Part shown: positions 1-10,608 of the stretch, in pieces | Numbering within the stretch: position 1 is the stretch's first letter | Layout: each line of letters opens with the position of its first letter | NCBI RefSeq assembly: GCF_030272615.1 | Contig: NC_081413.1 | Span: 723,814,649 to 723,872,648, forward strand | DNA length: 58,000 nucleotides | From: Cryptomeria japonica | Taxonomy: Eukaryota > Streptophyta > Pinopsida > Cupressales > Cupressaceae | Direction: 5' to 3' | Notes under the pieces: model-generated | Seen by the model: only the letters and a program-made list of their open reading frames with translations | The model's database searches: none | Told to the model about the DNA's origin: nothing | Program-made: the position numbers and the translations under genes

Positions 1-348
1 ATATGTGATTGGAAGCCCAACAATCTACCTCGTTGAACTTGAGATCTGAGATGCAAGATTTGAGGGAGGTTAAGCCTTCTCTAGCAGTGCCTTGTGATCT
101 TGATTTATCAAGAAGAGTTTTTTGTTACCCACACCCAAGATCCCTTTGCCTGTGGAGGGCTTCACTATTGACCTTGGCTGCATCTATTGGGCTTGTTGAT
201 GGTGCTCTCAAATGATGTTTTCCATCTCCTCAAATCCCTACTGAGCTTCCTACTGTTGCTAACCCTGAAGTAGGTGGTTGTGGATGTTGACATGGTTTCT
301 AGTGGCCTTCATCCTTCGTCTGACAAAGGAGTTCCTTAGATCCCTATT

Positions 349-1303
349 GTGATGGAGTTCTACTCTTTCTCTCCGAGTGTGGGGTTGCCAATGGAGTCCT
401 TTGTTGCTTCTGAGTTTGGTTTGTCTTCTGGTGGGTTTGGGCCACCTACTCTCCAGTTTGTAGATCCACTGTCACCCTCATCTCTGAATCTTGTTCTTTC
501 TATTCCTAATGAGTGGGTGGATAGAACTTCCAAGGATCTCTTGTCTTCTTTCATTTGGAGATTCTTTGGTCAGAGACCAAATATTGAGTTCATTTGCAAC
601 TAGGCTTCCAAGTGTTGGTCTGATTCTAGTCTCTTGAGTGTTAAAGCTTTGATGAATGGTTTCCTTCTTTTCTCCTTCAAGACTATTGAGGGTTGCGATT
701 GTGTTCTCCAAAAAGGTCCCTGGTTTTGTTGTAAGGCCTTTTTGTCCGTAAAAAGTTGGGTTGCTGGTTTTGATGCTACCAAGTTGAACTTGCTCCCTAT
801 TTGGGTCTGCCTCCCGATGCTCCCTTCAGAATTCTGGGATAATTTTATTATTCAGGGAATAGCTGATATTGTTGATCAGTTCGTTACCATTGACAATGTC
901 ACTAATCCAAAACTAGTTTTCTTTATGGTCATTTTGGTGTTTTTGGGTGAATTTGGTTCCATCCAGCCAAATAGTTTTAAAATCTAGTCCAAGTCGAGGG
1001 TGTGGGAGCAAGAACTCCAATATGAGCTCTCTCGGATGTACCATCTCCACAGACCTGGGCTTTCCTCTTTTCTCTGCAGAGACCTTCATGCAAATGTGCA
1101 CTCTTTTGAGGATAAACTTGTTGAGTAGTGTCCTTTCTTTGGTTTCGACTTCCTTGGGTGGTCATCTTGCTAAGGGAAGATCCCCTTGTAAGGTCAAAAG
1201 AAAAATTGCTGATGTCTTGGAGGGTGCTCCGTCTGAATCTCCTCCTTTAGAAAATGATAAGACTGTTCACCCTGCCCTTCCCCCATTTGGAGGCCTTGGG
1301 TGA
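349..1303 (+). pseudogene. Decayed non-LTR (LINE) retrotransposon ORF1 (DUF4283-type gag-like protein)
   Basis: Frame 1 reads through 349-987 with one internal TAG at 601-603. The second part has the pattern of the DUF4283 domain of plant LINE ORF1 proteins: a hydrophobic strand, VLQKGPW, KSWVAGFD, then LLPIWVCLPMLPSEFW (residues near 30-70 after the stop). ORF1 of plant LINEs coats the element RNA. Further on, in a shifted frame near 1018-1130, a sequence with RMYHLHRPG and a following Cys looks like the worn CCHC zinc knuckle that normally follows DUF4283. A charged stretch (KVKRKIADVLEGAPSE) continues near 1190. No endonuclease or reverse transcriptase follows before element D starts at 1527, so this is a 3'-truncated, frameshifted relic. 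The family call is from recognised motifs; exact ends are uncertain. Confidence 0.7.
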
Positions 1304-1526
1304 AGATGTGTTTCAAACTGCCATGAAGGTCTTGTTGATCCTTGCTGCTCCCTCATTCTTTGAGGGCTTCTTCCAGTTCCTTGCTCCAGTTAAAAATAAT
1401 TTTTTTTTAGTTCTAGTTGGCTTTTGTCTCACCTCTTGTGAGTCTTACTTTGTTCGCCATGTACACCGTTTTATTCTAGATTTTTGCTCCAGTTGTTCTT
1501 TGTAATGGGTTTGGGCCCTTCCTGCT
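1304..1526. other. Flank of element D
   Basis: Possibly the tail of the LINE ORF1 reading frame (continuing in another frame to about 1500). The last five bases, CTGCT at 1522-1526, are the left copy of the target-site duplication of element D. Nothing else is recognised. Confidence 0.4.
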
Positions 1527-2404
1527 TGTTGATGTGTCTTTTGTACATGACCGAACACAAAATAAAATACCTAAAGGTACCTTATCCTCTCTTGAATAAA
1601 GCTTCCCTGAATGCTGAAGATCTCGCAGAAGGATCAATCGGAGTAGCTCCAAGGTTCTGATTGTAGGTTCTCTACGTGTGGATAAGCTCTTGCGGTATGA
1701 TGTGATTTTGCTGGAATCACAAGGGGACTTACATTCGATGACCTGAACATCTGATTTGCTTTGGATATTACTGGAACGTGGAATTTCACTGGTCCTTGAT
1801 TTTAAAAAAGGAAAAAAGGACAAGGGTTGGAGAGGATCTAATCCTAAAACTAAGAATGTAGGAGCAATGGATGACCTTTGATGAAACTTTAACTAAGTCT
1901 TGCTTTGACATGCTAGGATCATCTCCACAAGGTTAGTGCGATCTTCTAAGGATAACTTTATGATGTTCAGATCATCGCTACAAGCATAGACACCATCAAG
2001 TTGATGCATATCAATGAAGAAGCGATAATTGAAGTTAAGCTTAAGCTGAATGATTCCAGTTGACTATGCAAGGCCAGTTTGTAATCAACAAACCACTAGT
2101 AGTATGGATACACAAATTTCACCATTGATCATACAAATTTCTTCCATTCATCTAATAACATGAAATTAAATTTGAGAAGTATAGAGACCATGCAAATTGT
2201 AGAATCGACACATAGAATTCACCATTCCTTCAATGAAGTTTACATGTCTTTTGCAACAATGTCTTGGCAACAATCTTTACCTTCTCTTTTCTACTCTACT
2301 CTAAAATGCTATCTACTATTGAGCTACTAATTATTGACTATATCTCTAACTATTTCCTATTCTCTGACTATTAACTATTAACCTTTACAAATGAGGAGCC
2401 AGGG

Positions 2405-2495
2405 CTTTATATAGAGAGCCCTTTACAAATTGATGACTCTGATTGACTTAGAATCAATGGCTAGGATTACAAGATAGAAACTCTAATTAGGGTTT
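2405..2495 (-). promoter_or_regulatory. Distal promoter of element D: double telobox plus TATA box
   Basis: The minus strand has a palindromic telobox-like block (2478-2495, one mismatch to AAACCCTAATTAGGGTTT) and about 65 bp downstream a TATA box (CTATATAAAG, about 2405-2416). The same pair occurs at the same relative place in A, B, C and E. Start-site use is inferred. Confidence 0.55.
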
Positions 2496-2734
2496 GTTAT
2501 AACAAACTTCCCTAGCCAATGAGAAAATTACATTCAATATTTTAGAACCAATAGGAAACAGAGGTAGGTGCCTCGAAGTTTGTGCCGCCTCTGATGAGTC
2601 AGTTACATTGAATCTAGACATGTTGAGGTGGACCAATCCGACTGGAGGAAAAATGACTGGGATGCCACCTTGTCTGACATTTGTGTCTTGGTTGATCTCT
2701 TTTCTGTCTCAATTTGATGAATGATGTACCTCCT

Positions 2735-3019
2735 TTACTCCCAAGTGCATGATGAGGCTTTCTTATCGTCAAGTCTTCCTTCTCCGGTAGCATACCTTGC
2801 CTTGAAGTACTGGCGAAGCCTTTCTTTGTCATCTCGTGGTTCCTTAGTGTGGCGAAGTGAAGGTTTTGGAGGTAGCTGGAAACTCCTAGAACACATGTAG
2901 TCTTTCAATGCTTCAAAACACCTTGAGGTCTTCCTCCATGCATTTGGGACGTCCTTGATGATGATGGACTGGAATAGGTCGTCCTTGTCCTGGCCTGGTC
3001 TTCTTTCATTTGCAAACAA
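2735..3019 (-). CDS. Short unrecognised reading frame in element D where the long gene would lie
   Basis: An open frame of about 94 codons on the minus strand between the stem-loop array and the distal promoter. It contains DVPNAWRK, CFEALKDYMC, DDKERLRQYF and a basic, Cys-poor tail. It does not resemble the protein of A, B or C, and I recognise no family. No ATG opens the frame at its upstream end (the first codon is TTG), so the true start would be an internal Met or an upstream spliced exon. It could be the remains of a different cargo gene or a chance frame. Confidence that it is coding is low. Confidence 0.25.
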   Translation of the reverse strand: MFANERRPGQDKDDLFQSIIIKDVPNAWRKTSRCFEALKDYMCSRSFQLPPKPSLRHTKEPRDDKERLRQYFKARYATGEGRLDDKKASSCTWE

Positions 3020-3143
3020 ACCAAAAGGTGATTAAGGACACATAATAAATTCATTCTAACATAGCATTTTCTACCTTAAATCATCAACAAGAAGACATCA
3101 AAATGAAGTTCGCTCAAGATCCTTCCCAGGGACAGGCCCTATA

Positions 3144-4843
3144 AAAATTTCGCTCTGGACCCTTTAGAAGGGTCAGAAGCGAAATTTGCATTTTATCTCA
3201 AATTTCATCATCTCCTTGCCTTGAACTTCTCTTGACCTTTGAATTGCTTTCTCCTGAAGACATCATTGATTTGACCCCCAAAAAGACCAAAAAGAGGATT
3301 TCGCTCTGGACCTAGGCCAAGGACAGGACCTATAGGGAATTTCGCTCTCGACCCTTTGGAAGGGTTAGGAGCAAAATCCTAGTTTTTTCTTAATTCCTTC
3401 AATTTTGTTGATTATTAGCAACCCAAAGTTATGCCCAAGGACATCTCCAATCCTAATTCACCTTGACCCACACTAGACTTGGCACAAAATTGAGAGAAAA
3501 GAGTGGTTTTGTGAAATTTCGCTCTGGACCCTTTGGAAGGGTCAGGAGCGAAATTCCAACTCTAGGCTTGACTCTTCATCTTTTCAACTCCAATCTTCTC
3601 TGGAAGGCAAAAATACATCACTCTTTACCCAAGGAACAAGGTTTGTAGCCTAAGCAAGGGAGCAAATGAGGTTTATAAAGAATTTCGCTCTAGACCCTTT
3701 GGAAGGGTTAGGAGCGAAATTCATCCTTTAGGCAAAATCTTCATCTTTCAATGCTTTCAACCACTTCTCAAGGCAAGAACATATCAATCCACCTTCCAAC
3801 ATGCCTTAGAAACCAACACCTGGCCAAAACTAGGAAGGAAATGAGAGCTATGGGGATTGTCGTTTTGGACCCTTTGGAAGGGTTAGGAGCGAAACCCTCA
3901 TTCTTGGTTAATTTTCCACTTCATTCATCCAATTCTTCCTCAAATGTGATCAATTCAACTTCCTTCCACCCTAATCAAGGCAATCCACCATCAAACTAGC
4001 TCTAGACAAGGCCAACCTAGGGCTTAAGGCAAAAAAGAAGGTCAAATGGAGGATTTCGCTTTGGACCCTTTGGAAGGGTCAGGAGCGAAATTCTCCTTCC
4101 AGGTTGATTTCCATCATTTTATTGCTTCAAACCTCCTCTCCAAGGCAAATATGCATCCAAGTCTTCCAAACCATGCCTTAGAAGTTCCAAACTCGGTCAA
4201 GTTAAAGAGCAAAATAGAGGAAATATGAATTTCGCTTTGGACCCTTTGGAAGGGTCAGGTGGAAGGGTCAGGAGTGAAATTCTCCTTCCAGGTTGATTTC
4301 CATCATTTTATTGCTTCAAACCTCCTCTCCAAGGCAAATATGCATCCAAGTCTTCCAAACCATGCCTTAGAAGTTCCAAACTCGGTCAAGTTAAAGAGCA
4401 AAATAGGGGAAATATGAATTTCGCTTTGGACCCTTTGGAAGGGTCAGGAGCGAAATTTTCCTTCTAGCCTCATTTTCACTTTTTTCCTCCCTTCTTTGGC
4501 TTGGATATAACTCATTAGGCTTCTCCTGATCATCCTCCAGTCCAAGTTAACATTCACTTCAAGGTTTTGTGAAGAAAAAAGGGTCTCATATGAATTTCGC
4601 TCTGGACCCTTTGGAAGGGACAGCAGCGAAATTCCTCCTTATGCTCAAATCCTGACTTTATTTTCATATTTCTTCACTCCAAATAAGTGTTTTGCCCTCA
4701 ATAATGCCTGGGAATGAATTAGTTCTAAGTTTGGATCAAAGTAGAATGCCCTATAGAGGAATTCGCTCTGGACCCTTTGGAAGGGTCAGGAGCGAAATTG
4801 AAATTCGCTTTAGACCCTTTGGAAGGGTTAGGAGCGAAATTTG
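3144..4843 (-). repeat. Stem-loop array of element D (about 11 copies)
   Basis: A motif of about 42 bp recurs at about 3144, 3338, 3514, 3682, 3862, 4052, 4228, 4418, 4592, 4759 and 4801. On the plus strand the arms are TTTCGCTCTGGACCC and GGGTCAGGAGCGAAA around a TTTGGAA loop. Copies are mostly 167-191 bp apart; the last two are adjacent. The arms are much better kept than the roughly 130-bp spacers. The copy at 4228 has a small internal duplication of GGAAGGGTCAGG. Confidence 0.9.
4080..4457. repeat. Recent 189-bp tandem duplication inside the D array
   Basis: The spacer beginning TTCTCCTTCCAGGTTGATTT at 4091 recurs at 4280, nearly identical through the next stem-loop. One array unit has therefore duplicated recently, showing how such arrays can grow. 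Confidence 0.85.
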
Positions 4844-5427
4844 ACATTTTAGCCTCTTTGTCAGGATTCATATATGGAATATAACATTTAAGTATTTCTT
4901 ATACTTTAAGTTATATTACATATATATTGTCAGGATGTTTGAGAGTGGTTTTGGACCTCCAGGAGTTATAATGCAAAATCTAGTTTTTGGAGGATTCTTC
5001 AATTTTCTAGACTTAGTCAAATTTCAGGATCAGGATGACATTCCAGACTTAGCCAAATTTCAGGACATTTGAAGATCAGGATGACATTCCAGACTTCATC
5101 ACTCACCAATTTGACTTAATTCAGACCTTCAAAGATGATATTCACTCACCAAGCTTCATTGACCTCCTCAAACTCAAACAAGACACAATTAGCAACAAGA
5201 GCAAAACTTTTTCCTAAGGAAGACTTTCAAAGATGACCCTAACCCGAAGCATCCACTGACTTACCTTTAGCTAAAACAGAGCTTGCTATCTTAGTGATCC
5301 TTCTGGCAACACTTAGCATGCAAAGGCTAATAGACAAAACCCTAAAAGACCTAGAAAAACAAACCCCAGAAAGCAAAGAGTAGGGCTCCCCATTTGCAAT
5401 GGGGCGATGTGTGAATACGTCACAACA

Positions 5428-6141
5428 CTGCTTTACCTAATCAAAACAATCTTCATGTTGCTCTTCATCAAAACCATCAAACTCGACATTTGGTCAATTT
5501 CACTTCAACCACAATGAGTTACAACGCCATGTAGCATACAAGCTGCCTCATCTGAAGAGATTTTTGGAAAGTTGTGCAACAATAACATCTAAGTTAAACA
5601 CACGAGAGTTAGATCCCATTTCAAAGAAAGAAAGAAGTTTTGAAGCATGACCTGCAGCATGCTGATTCGACCCATTCAATATAATTTAATTGTAGTATGG
5701 CTTGACTTATTCATGAATATGACATTCATGAGGCTATTTCACTATGTGACATGCTTCATGGAGGAGATTACAAATAATAATTCTTTTAACTGCCTTCGAA
5801 ACATCAAATAACATTAAGTTACTCTTAGTTGACTCTAAATTATTGTAATTACTTGCAGCTGATTGCCAGCCCTCATTATACCCAAATGGAATATAGAAGA
5901 CCACAACCCTTCTTCTATACAATCAGAATTTTTTGTTCCCCAAACATGTATTTAGCAACTGATAAAAAGGGTACACAGTTTTCTATTTTAGGTACTGTAC
6001 CTAGCATTAATCTCTGCTTTTTTGACTGCACTTCATGTTGTTAGTGCATTGCAGAGATATTCCCATTGTTGCTTCTCTTTCTTATAAAATGGACTCATAG
6101 CAATGGCTAATTCCTTCTACGTTTTCTATCACTTATTGCAG
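5428..6141 (+). other. DNA between element D and the receptor exon, probably intron
   Basis: The first five bases are the right target-site duplication of D. No first exon of the receptor gene (signal peptide and start of the amino-terminal domain) is visible. A polypyrimidine-rich stretch leads to a good splice acceptor, TTGCAG, at 6136-6141. It is therefore most simply an intron that D has invaded. Confidence 0.45.
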
Positions 6142-7487
6142 CATTCGAGTTGTCAAAAAAGGATGTGGTGGCAATTATAGGACCAGAGTCCTCTGTAACT
6201 GCTCATGTTATTTCACACATAGCAAATGGACTTCAATTACCACTTTTATCTTTTGGAGCAACTGATCGAAGTCTCTCTTCACCTCAGTACCCTTATTTTT
6301 TTCGCTTTACGCATAGCGATTCCTCTGAGATGATGGCAGTTGCTGCTGTAATCAGTCACTTTAACTGGAAAGAGATTGTTGCAGTTTATGTAGATGATGA
6401 CTATGGGAGAAATGGAATAAATGCACTTGGTGATGCATTTGGAAATATTGCTGATATTGTTGTTCATAAACATTCAGTACCTCCAGAAATCACTAAAACT
6501 GACCTGAGCAGTAAATTGAAAGATTTGTCTTTGATGGCAACTCGAGTTTTTGTTGTTCATATGAATCCAGATGCCGGCCTGAAGCTTTTCACTGAAGCAC
6601 ACCAGCTTGGAATGTTAAGCAATGGCTATGTGTGGATTGCCACAGATTGGCTATCCACTACTTTGGATTCTCTTTCACTTGATTCAGACACAATGAATTC
6701 ACTACAAGGAGTCATTTCTATGCGGCAGCATATTCCAAATTCTAATCAGCTACATGCATTTTCAGTAAGATGGAACAATCTGCAGAAAGCTCGAACTGTT
6801 GATGCAGGCCTCAATGTGTTTGGATTGTATGCTTATGATACAGTGTGGGCAATTGCTTCAGCTATTGATAAATTTTTTAAAAATGGGGGAAATATTTCTT
6901 TTACAGATCATCCTCAGCTATCCACTTCAAGGGCAAATAATTCAAAGTTAACTGAGTTCAAGGTCTTCAGAGGAGGTTCACAGCTACACACAATGTTATT
7001 ACAGACTAACTTTAAAGGCTTAACAGGTTCAGTCCAACTGAATAAAAATGGTGACTTGCTTGGTTCAACTTTTGAGATAATTAATATAGTTGGAAGTGGG
7101 ATCCGCAAGGTGAGCTACTGGTCAAATATATCTGCCTTATCTGTTATTCCTCCTGAGAGTGGAGTTATAATCTCACACAACAAATCTAATCTGAATAAAG
7201 AAGTATATGATCTCGTATGGCCCGGAGGTAGGAAACAGAAGCCACAAGGGTGGACAGTCCCAAACAACAGTGGGCGGCTTAGGTTTGCAGTTCCTTTTAG
7301 GAAAGGAGGATTTAAAAAACTGGAAAAAATAGTACAAGGTTCCAATGTAACGAATGGTTACTGCATTAATGTGTTTTCTGCTGCAGTAAAGATGCTACCT
7401 TATGATGTTCCTTATGAATTTGTAGTTTATGGAAGTGAGGAATCACCTCCCATGTATGATGATCTTGTGAAAGAGGTTGCATCAAAG
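6142..7487 (+). CDS. Plant glutamate receptor-like channel, internal exon (amino-terminal domain and first half of ligand-binding domain)
   Basis: An uninterrupted frame bounded by splice acceptor TTGCAG (ending 6141) and donor AAG|GTTTGT (7488). It encodes most of the periplasmic-binding-protein-like domain of a plant GLR channel: VVAIIGPESSVTAHVISHIA near the start, then LPLLSFGATDRSLS, PYFFRFTHSD, FNWKEIVAVYVDDDYGRN, VWIATDWLS, FGLYAYDTVWAIA and GLTGSVQLNKNGD. It ends with the start of the S1 ligand-binding lobe (RLRFAVPFRKGGF, GYCINVFSAAVKMLPYDVPY). GLRs are plasma- or endo-membrane cation channels gated by amino acids. The exon enters in phase 1 (split Ala codon) and leaves in phase 0. 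There are no stops, so it may belong to a working gene. The exon encoding the signal peptide is not seen and may lie left of the window. Clade 3 is suggested by sequence feel only. Confidence 0.9.
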
Positions 7488-7661
7488 GTTTGTATCTGAA
7501 CTTCTTGTTTAACTCATTATTTACTTTATACATTTGTTTCATAATTCATTCCCCACACTTTATAGTTTCCATATATTTCTGGGACAGCATAGGTTCATGC
7601 ATAAAATTGATAACAATATTTATAACATTCAAAAATGCTACTTATAGCTGAAATCCTGCAG

Positions 7662-7939
7662 AAATTTGATGCAGCAGTTGGGGACATTTCAATTTTGAAA
7701 AAACGATCAATGTATGTGGACTTCACCCAACCTTATGCAGCTTCTGACTTGGTTGTGGTAGTTCCCGTCAAGAAGCTGAATTCAAATCCCTGGGGTTTCT
7801 TGCAGCCATTTACACGTGAGATGTGGTTTACAACTGTTGCATTGTTTCTTGCCATTGGAGCTATTATATGGCTTTTGGAACACAGATTAAACTCAGACTT
7901 CCGAGGGGAACCAATGAAGCAATTTGTTACCATCCTTTC
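7662..7939 (+). CDS. Glutamate receptor-like channel, next exon (rest of S1 and first membrane segment M1)
   Basis: After a 174-bp intron (7488-7661, GT...CTGCAG) the frame resumes as KFDAAVGDISILKKRSMYVDF, then TQPYAASDLVVVVPVKKLNS, the classic S1 end of plant GLRs. A hydrophobic M1 helix (MWFTTVALFLAIGAIIWLLE) and HRLNSDFRGEP follow. It ends in FVTIL plus two bases before donor GTATGT (7940), where plant GLRs continue with the pore loop WFSFSTMFF. The pore, M3, S2 and M4 exons are not recognisable in the DNA that follows, so either the next intron is very long and filled with repeats, or the gene is broken here. The frame in this exon is intact. Confidence 0.88.
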
Positions 7940-10608
7940 GTATGTGCATCTTCTTCCTTTCCTATTTTCTATCTTGGATTATTTTCTTGGGCCTAAAAAT
8001 CATGTTTGAAGTTATGCTCAGATTCGAAATTTTCTATATATTATTTTTCAACTTTATAGCCAAACAAGCAATGGTTAATCTTATTAATTAATAAAAACCT
8101 ATGTTTATCTTAGTTTCCGAGATGAGGGGATGGGGGGACATATTTATAGAACATCACATTTTGACCAGGATTTTACTGCTGATAGGGGGTGTGATGGAGG
8201 GTGAGAGGGCATTTGTCAGTGATTGCCCCACAGTTTAAGCCCTTTTTTCCCTTCTACTCAGAATAAGTGCAAAGACAGGTCAAATGACTTGTCTTCAAAG
8301 GACAAATTATCTATTTGTGCTATAGATGCCAGGAGAGTTTAGATAATTTTGCAAAAATGCATGGATCAAGGGCTTTTCTCTTGGATGCTGAGATCTCTTG
8401 AAACCATGAGTATTGGCATCATATACTCTTGCAACTGTCGGTACAGATTGTTGTGCTTTAGCATTCATATGTAGCCTCTATATTTTATTTCTGGATGTTT
8501 CAATAATATCTACACAGTATAGAGCGGAAACATCTGTACCTTGCATGGAGAGTTTATCCAGAACAAGGATTCCGATATGCTGTGGAAGTGCACTGAGATG
8601 CTGAATTTTAACATATTCAACCCTCTTTAAATTCACAGAATAAACTTTTCTCTTTTATTTAACTGAGAAGTTTTCAAGTTGAGCAACATCGCAGCAATTC
8701 ATACCTGCTAGGAGAAATTAATATTCTCTTTACTTTATCCCCTAATTGGGAACAAATTCTGCAACAAATGACATTTACAACTTCTTCAAGTCCTAGAAAT
8801 CTAATGTAATTCTTGGCTTCTTCAGAAGAGTACCTCCACCAACAGAGGATCATTCTTGGCATTAGTCTTATGTCAACTTCAACTACAGTGATACTTGTCC
8901 AATTATTTATTTGTTGCAAAGTATAATAATAATTTTCTCATACAACTATTGTATTTGATAAATTTGTGTCTCCATCAATATTTAACAACACTAATCCATT
9001 GTAATGTCTTCTCTTCAGTAAATTCATCTAGCTAGTCAAAGTTCATTTCATTTCCTTTGATAAGCCAAATTTGATTATGTTCAGTCCTTTTGTTCTCAAT
9101 TTTCTCCAAGTAATGAGGATTGTGTATTTGAGTTTCTATATATGAGCCTTTTGTTAGGTTTTCGGGCATGACCCTCCTAGCATACCTTTTTGTTGAACTC
9201 TGCTTCTTCCTTTTCCATTATTGAAGTTTTGGGCTTCTCCTCATTGGCATGCCATGCCACCAACTCAACCTCCAAAATCCAACTTTACCATGTTTTTGTT
9301 TTATTCATTTTATTTACCTCATTACATAACTTGACCACTATTAATGGTCCATTTTGAAGTCACAATTCTTCAAAGGATGGTTTTTCGCCTAAGCAAACAC
9401 TATCAACATTTCATAAGGCGGATATGGCTGTACTTATGACATCCATGGTGGTAAATAGCTATGATTCATTTAATATGATGGTTGGAGGCTGTGACCCTTG
9501 GATTATTGTAACTTCTCAATTGTTGTTTTGCATGGGAACTTTGTTTTGACTATGGATCTTCTTGTTATCTCTGGTTGGATGCATGTTTCGGATCATTCAT
9601 TTGACAATTTACTTCCAAAAACCCTAGCAGAGATCACTCAAAGCACATGTTGTGTAGAGTGACAAACTATGGATGAAAACCTTCAGTTTTGTAGCAAACT
9701 AGAGGACAAAAGCCCTTTGGTTCTATCAGTCAGAGGACAAAAACCCTTTGACTTGACATCAACAACTTCATACAAAGTTTGAGGCAGGATTCCAAGGTGT
9801 CAGATTTGACCTATAGAGCACAAGAATGACTGATAGGCTTTTGTCAGGATTTGTAGTATCTTGTTTATGTTATTTGTTGTTGTTGGAGCCTTTGTACTTG
9901 TTGTAGTCACAATTGTGCTATCTTGGACCAATATTGTGGACTGGAATATCATTGTAAACTCCATTATTAATTTGAGAGCTCTGCAAATGCTTTCTCTTTA
10001 CCTTGTGAAATCTGGGTTATTAATATCTTTATAATCCCATGAATTGTTATTTTCATCATATTGGGTTCAATATTAAAAACTAATGTTAAACCATTAAGGT
10101 TAAATATTGGGATTTTAAATGGAAATTTCTAGGTCTTTCAAATCTGGTTAAAAATAACCACAGCCCTAAATATTATTAACCTAAAAAAACCCTAAGTCCA
10201 TTACATCCATCATTATTTATAGGAATAAATATTTTTGAGATAGTAGAAATACCGAGTTGATAAACCTTTCTACTCATACATTCTGTATAGTGGCTTTAAA
10301 CATATTTTGTTGAGATCCGTTATGTATCTACTGACAAGCTATAGAAGGAAAATAAGTTATGATTGGATTCTTAAATCTAGTAGTTGATGGATTCATTACT
10401 AAAGAAGAAAAATTACAAGGGTTCTAGCTTATCAGGAAATTCAATAGTATTTGATCTTAAAATTTCAACATTCTACTTCCTAGCTGCTTCTTTTTTGCCT
10501 TTTCTCCATGTAAGAACCTCAGCAAATTTTAATATTAAATATTTACTGCTTTTTCTAAGGTGTGGTGAGGGTATGGGGAGAGCATATAGTGGATGAATAG
10601 TGATTTTA
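7940..10608. other. Unassigned DNA downstream of the receptor exon
   Basis: Presumed intron or flank. I find no further receptor exon. The stretch at about 9600-10050 has LTR-like character (short repeats of GAGGACAAAARCCCTTTGR near 9690 and 9732, then a T-rich tail), but no ends could be set. Short frames here do not resemble known proteins. Confidence 0.35.

Larger units (their letters stand above)
1527..5427 (-). mobile_element. Element D: short TG...CA element of the stem-loop-array family (solo-LTR-like)
   Basis: Read on the minus strand it begins TGTTGTGAC (5427 downwards) and ends in CAACA, seen on the plus strand as TGTTGATGTG at 1527. The flanks carry a perfect 5-bp duplication, CTGCT at 1522-1526 and 5428-5432. 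TG...CA ends with a 5-bp duplication are the signature of an LTR-type integrase. The two ends are not copies of each other, so this is one LTR-like unit. In element order it has a terminal hairpin (CCCCATT/AATGGGG, about 5390-5406), a stem-loop array (4843-3144), the palindromic telobox and a TATA box (2495-2405), then a U5-like tail. It is 3.9 kb instead of 7.5 kb because the long gene of A, B and C is absent. Confidence 0.8.

Noticed and set aside
1476-1823. Minus-strand frame of 115 codons across the left end of D
   Set aside because: It crosses the element boundary and is not kept in the matching tails of A, B, C or E.
3463-4228. Several open frames of 60-80 codons on both strands within the D array, and similar ones in the A, B and C arrays
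   Set aside because: They follow the repeated stem-loop sequence and are not conserved in frame between units.
5829-6044. Possible first exon of the receptor gene
   Set aside because: It has no signal peptide and no likeness to the start of the GLR amino-terminal domain; it lies in the presumed intron.
8413-8604. Short frame with hydrophobic stretch, considered as a later receptor exon (M3 or M4)
   Set aside because: It lacks the conserved SYTASLTS-type and pore motifs and usable splice sites in phase.
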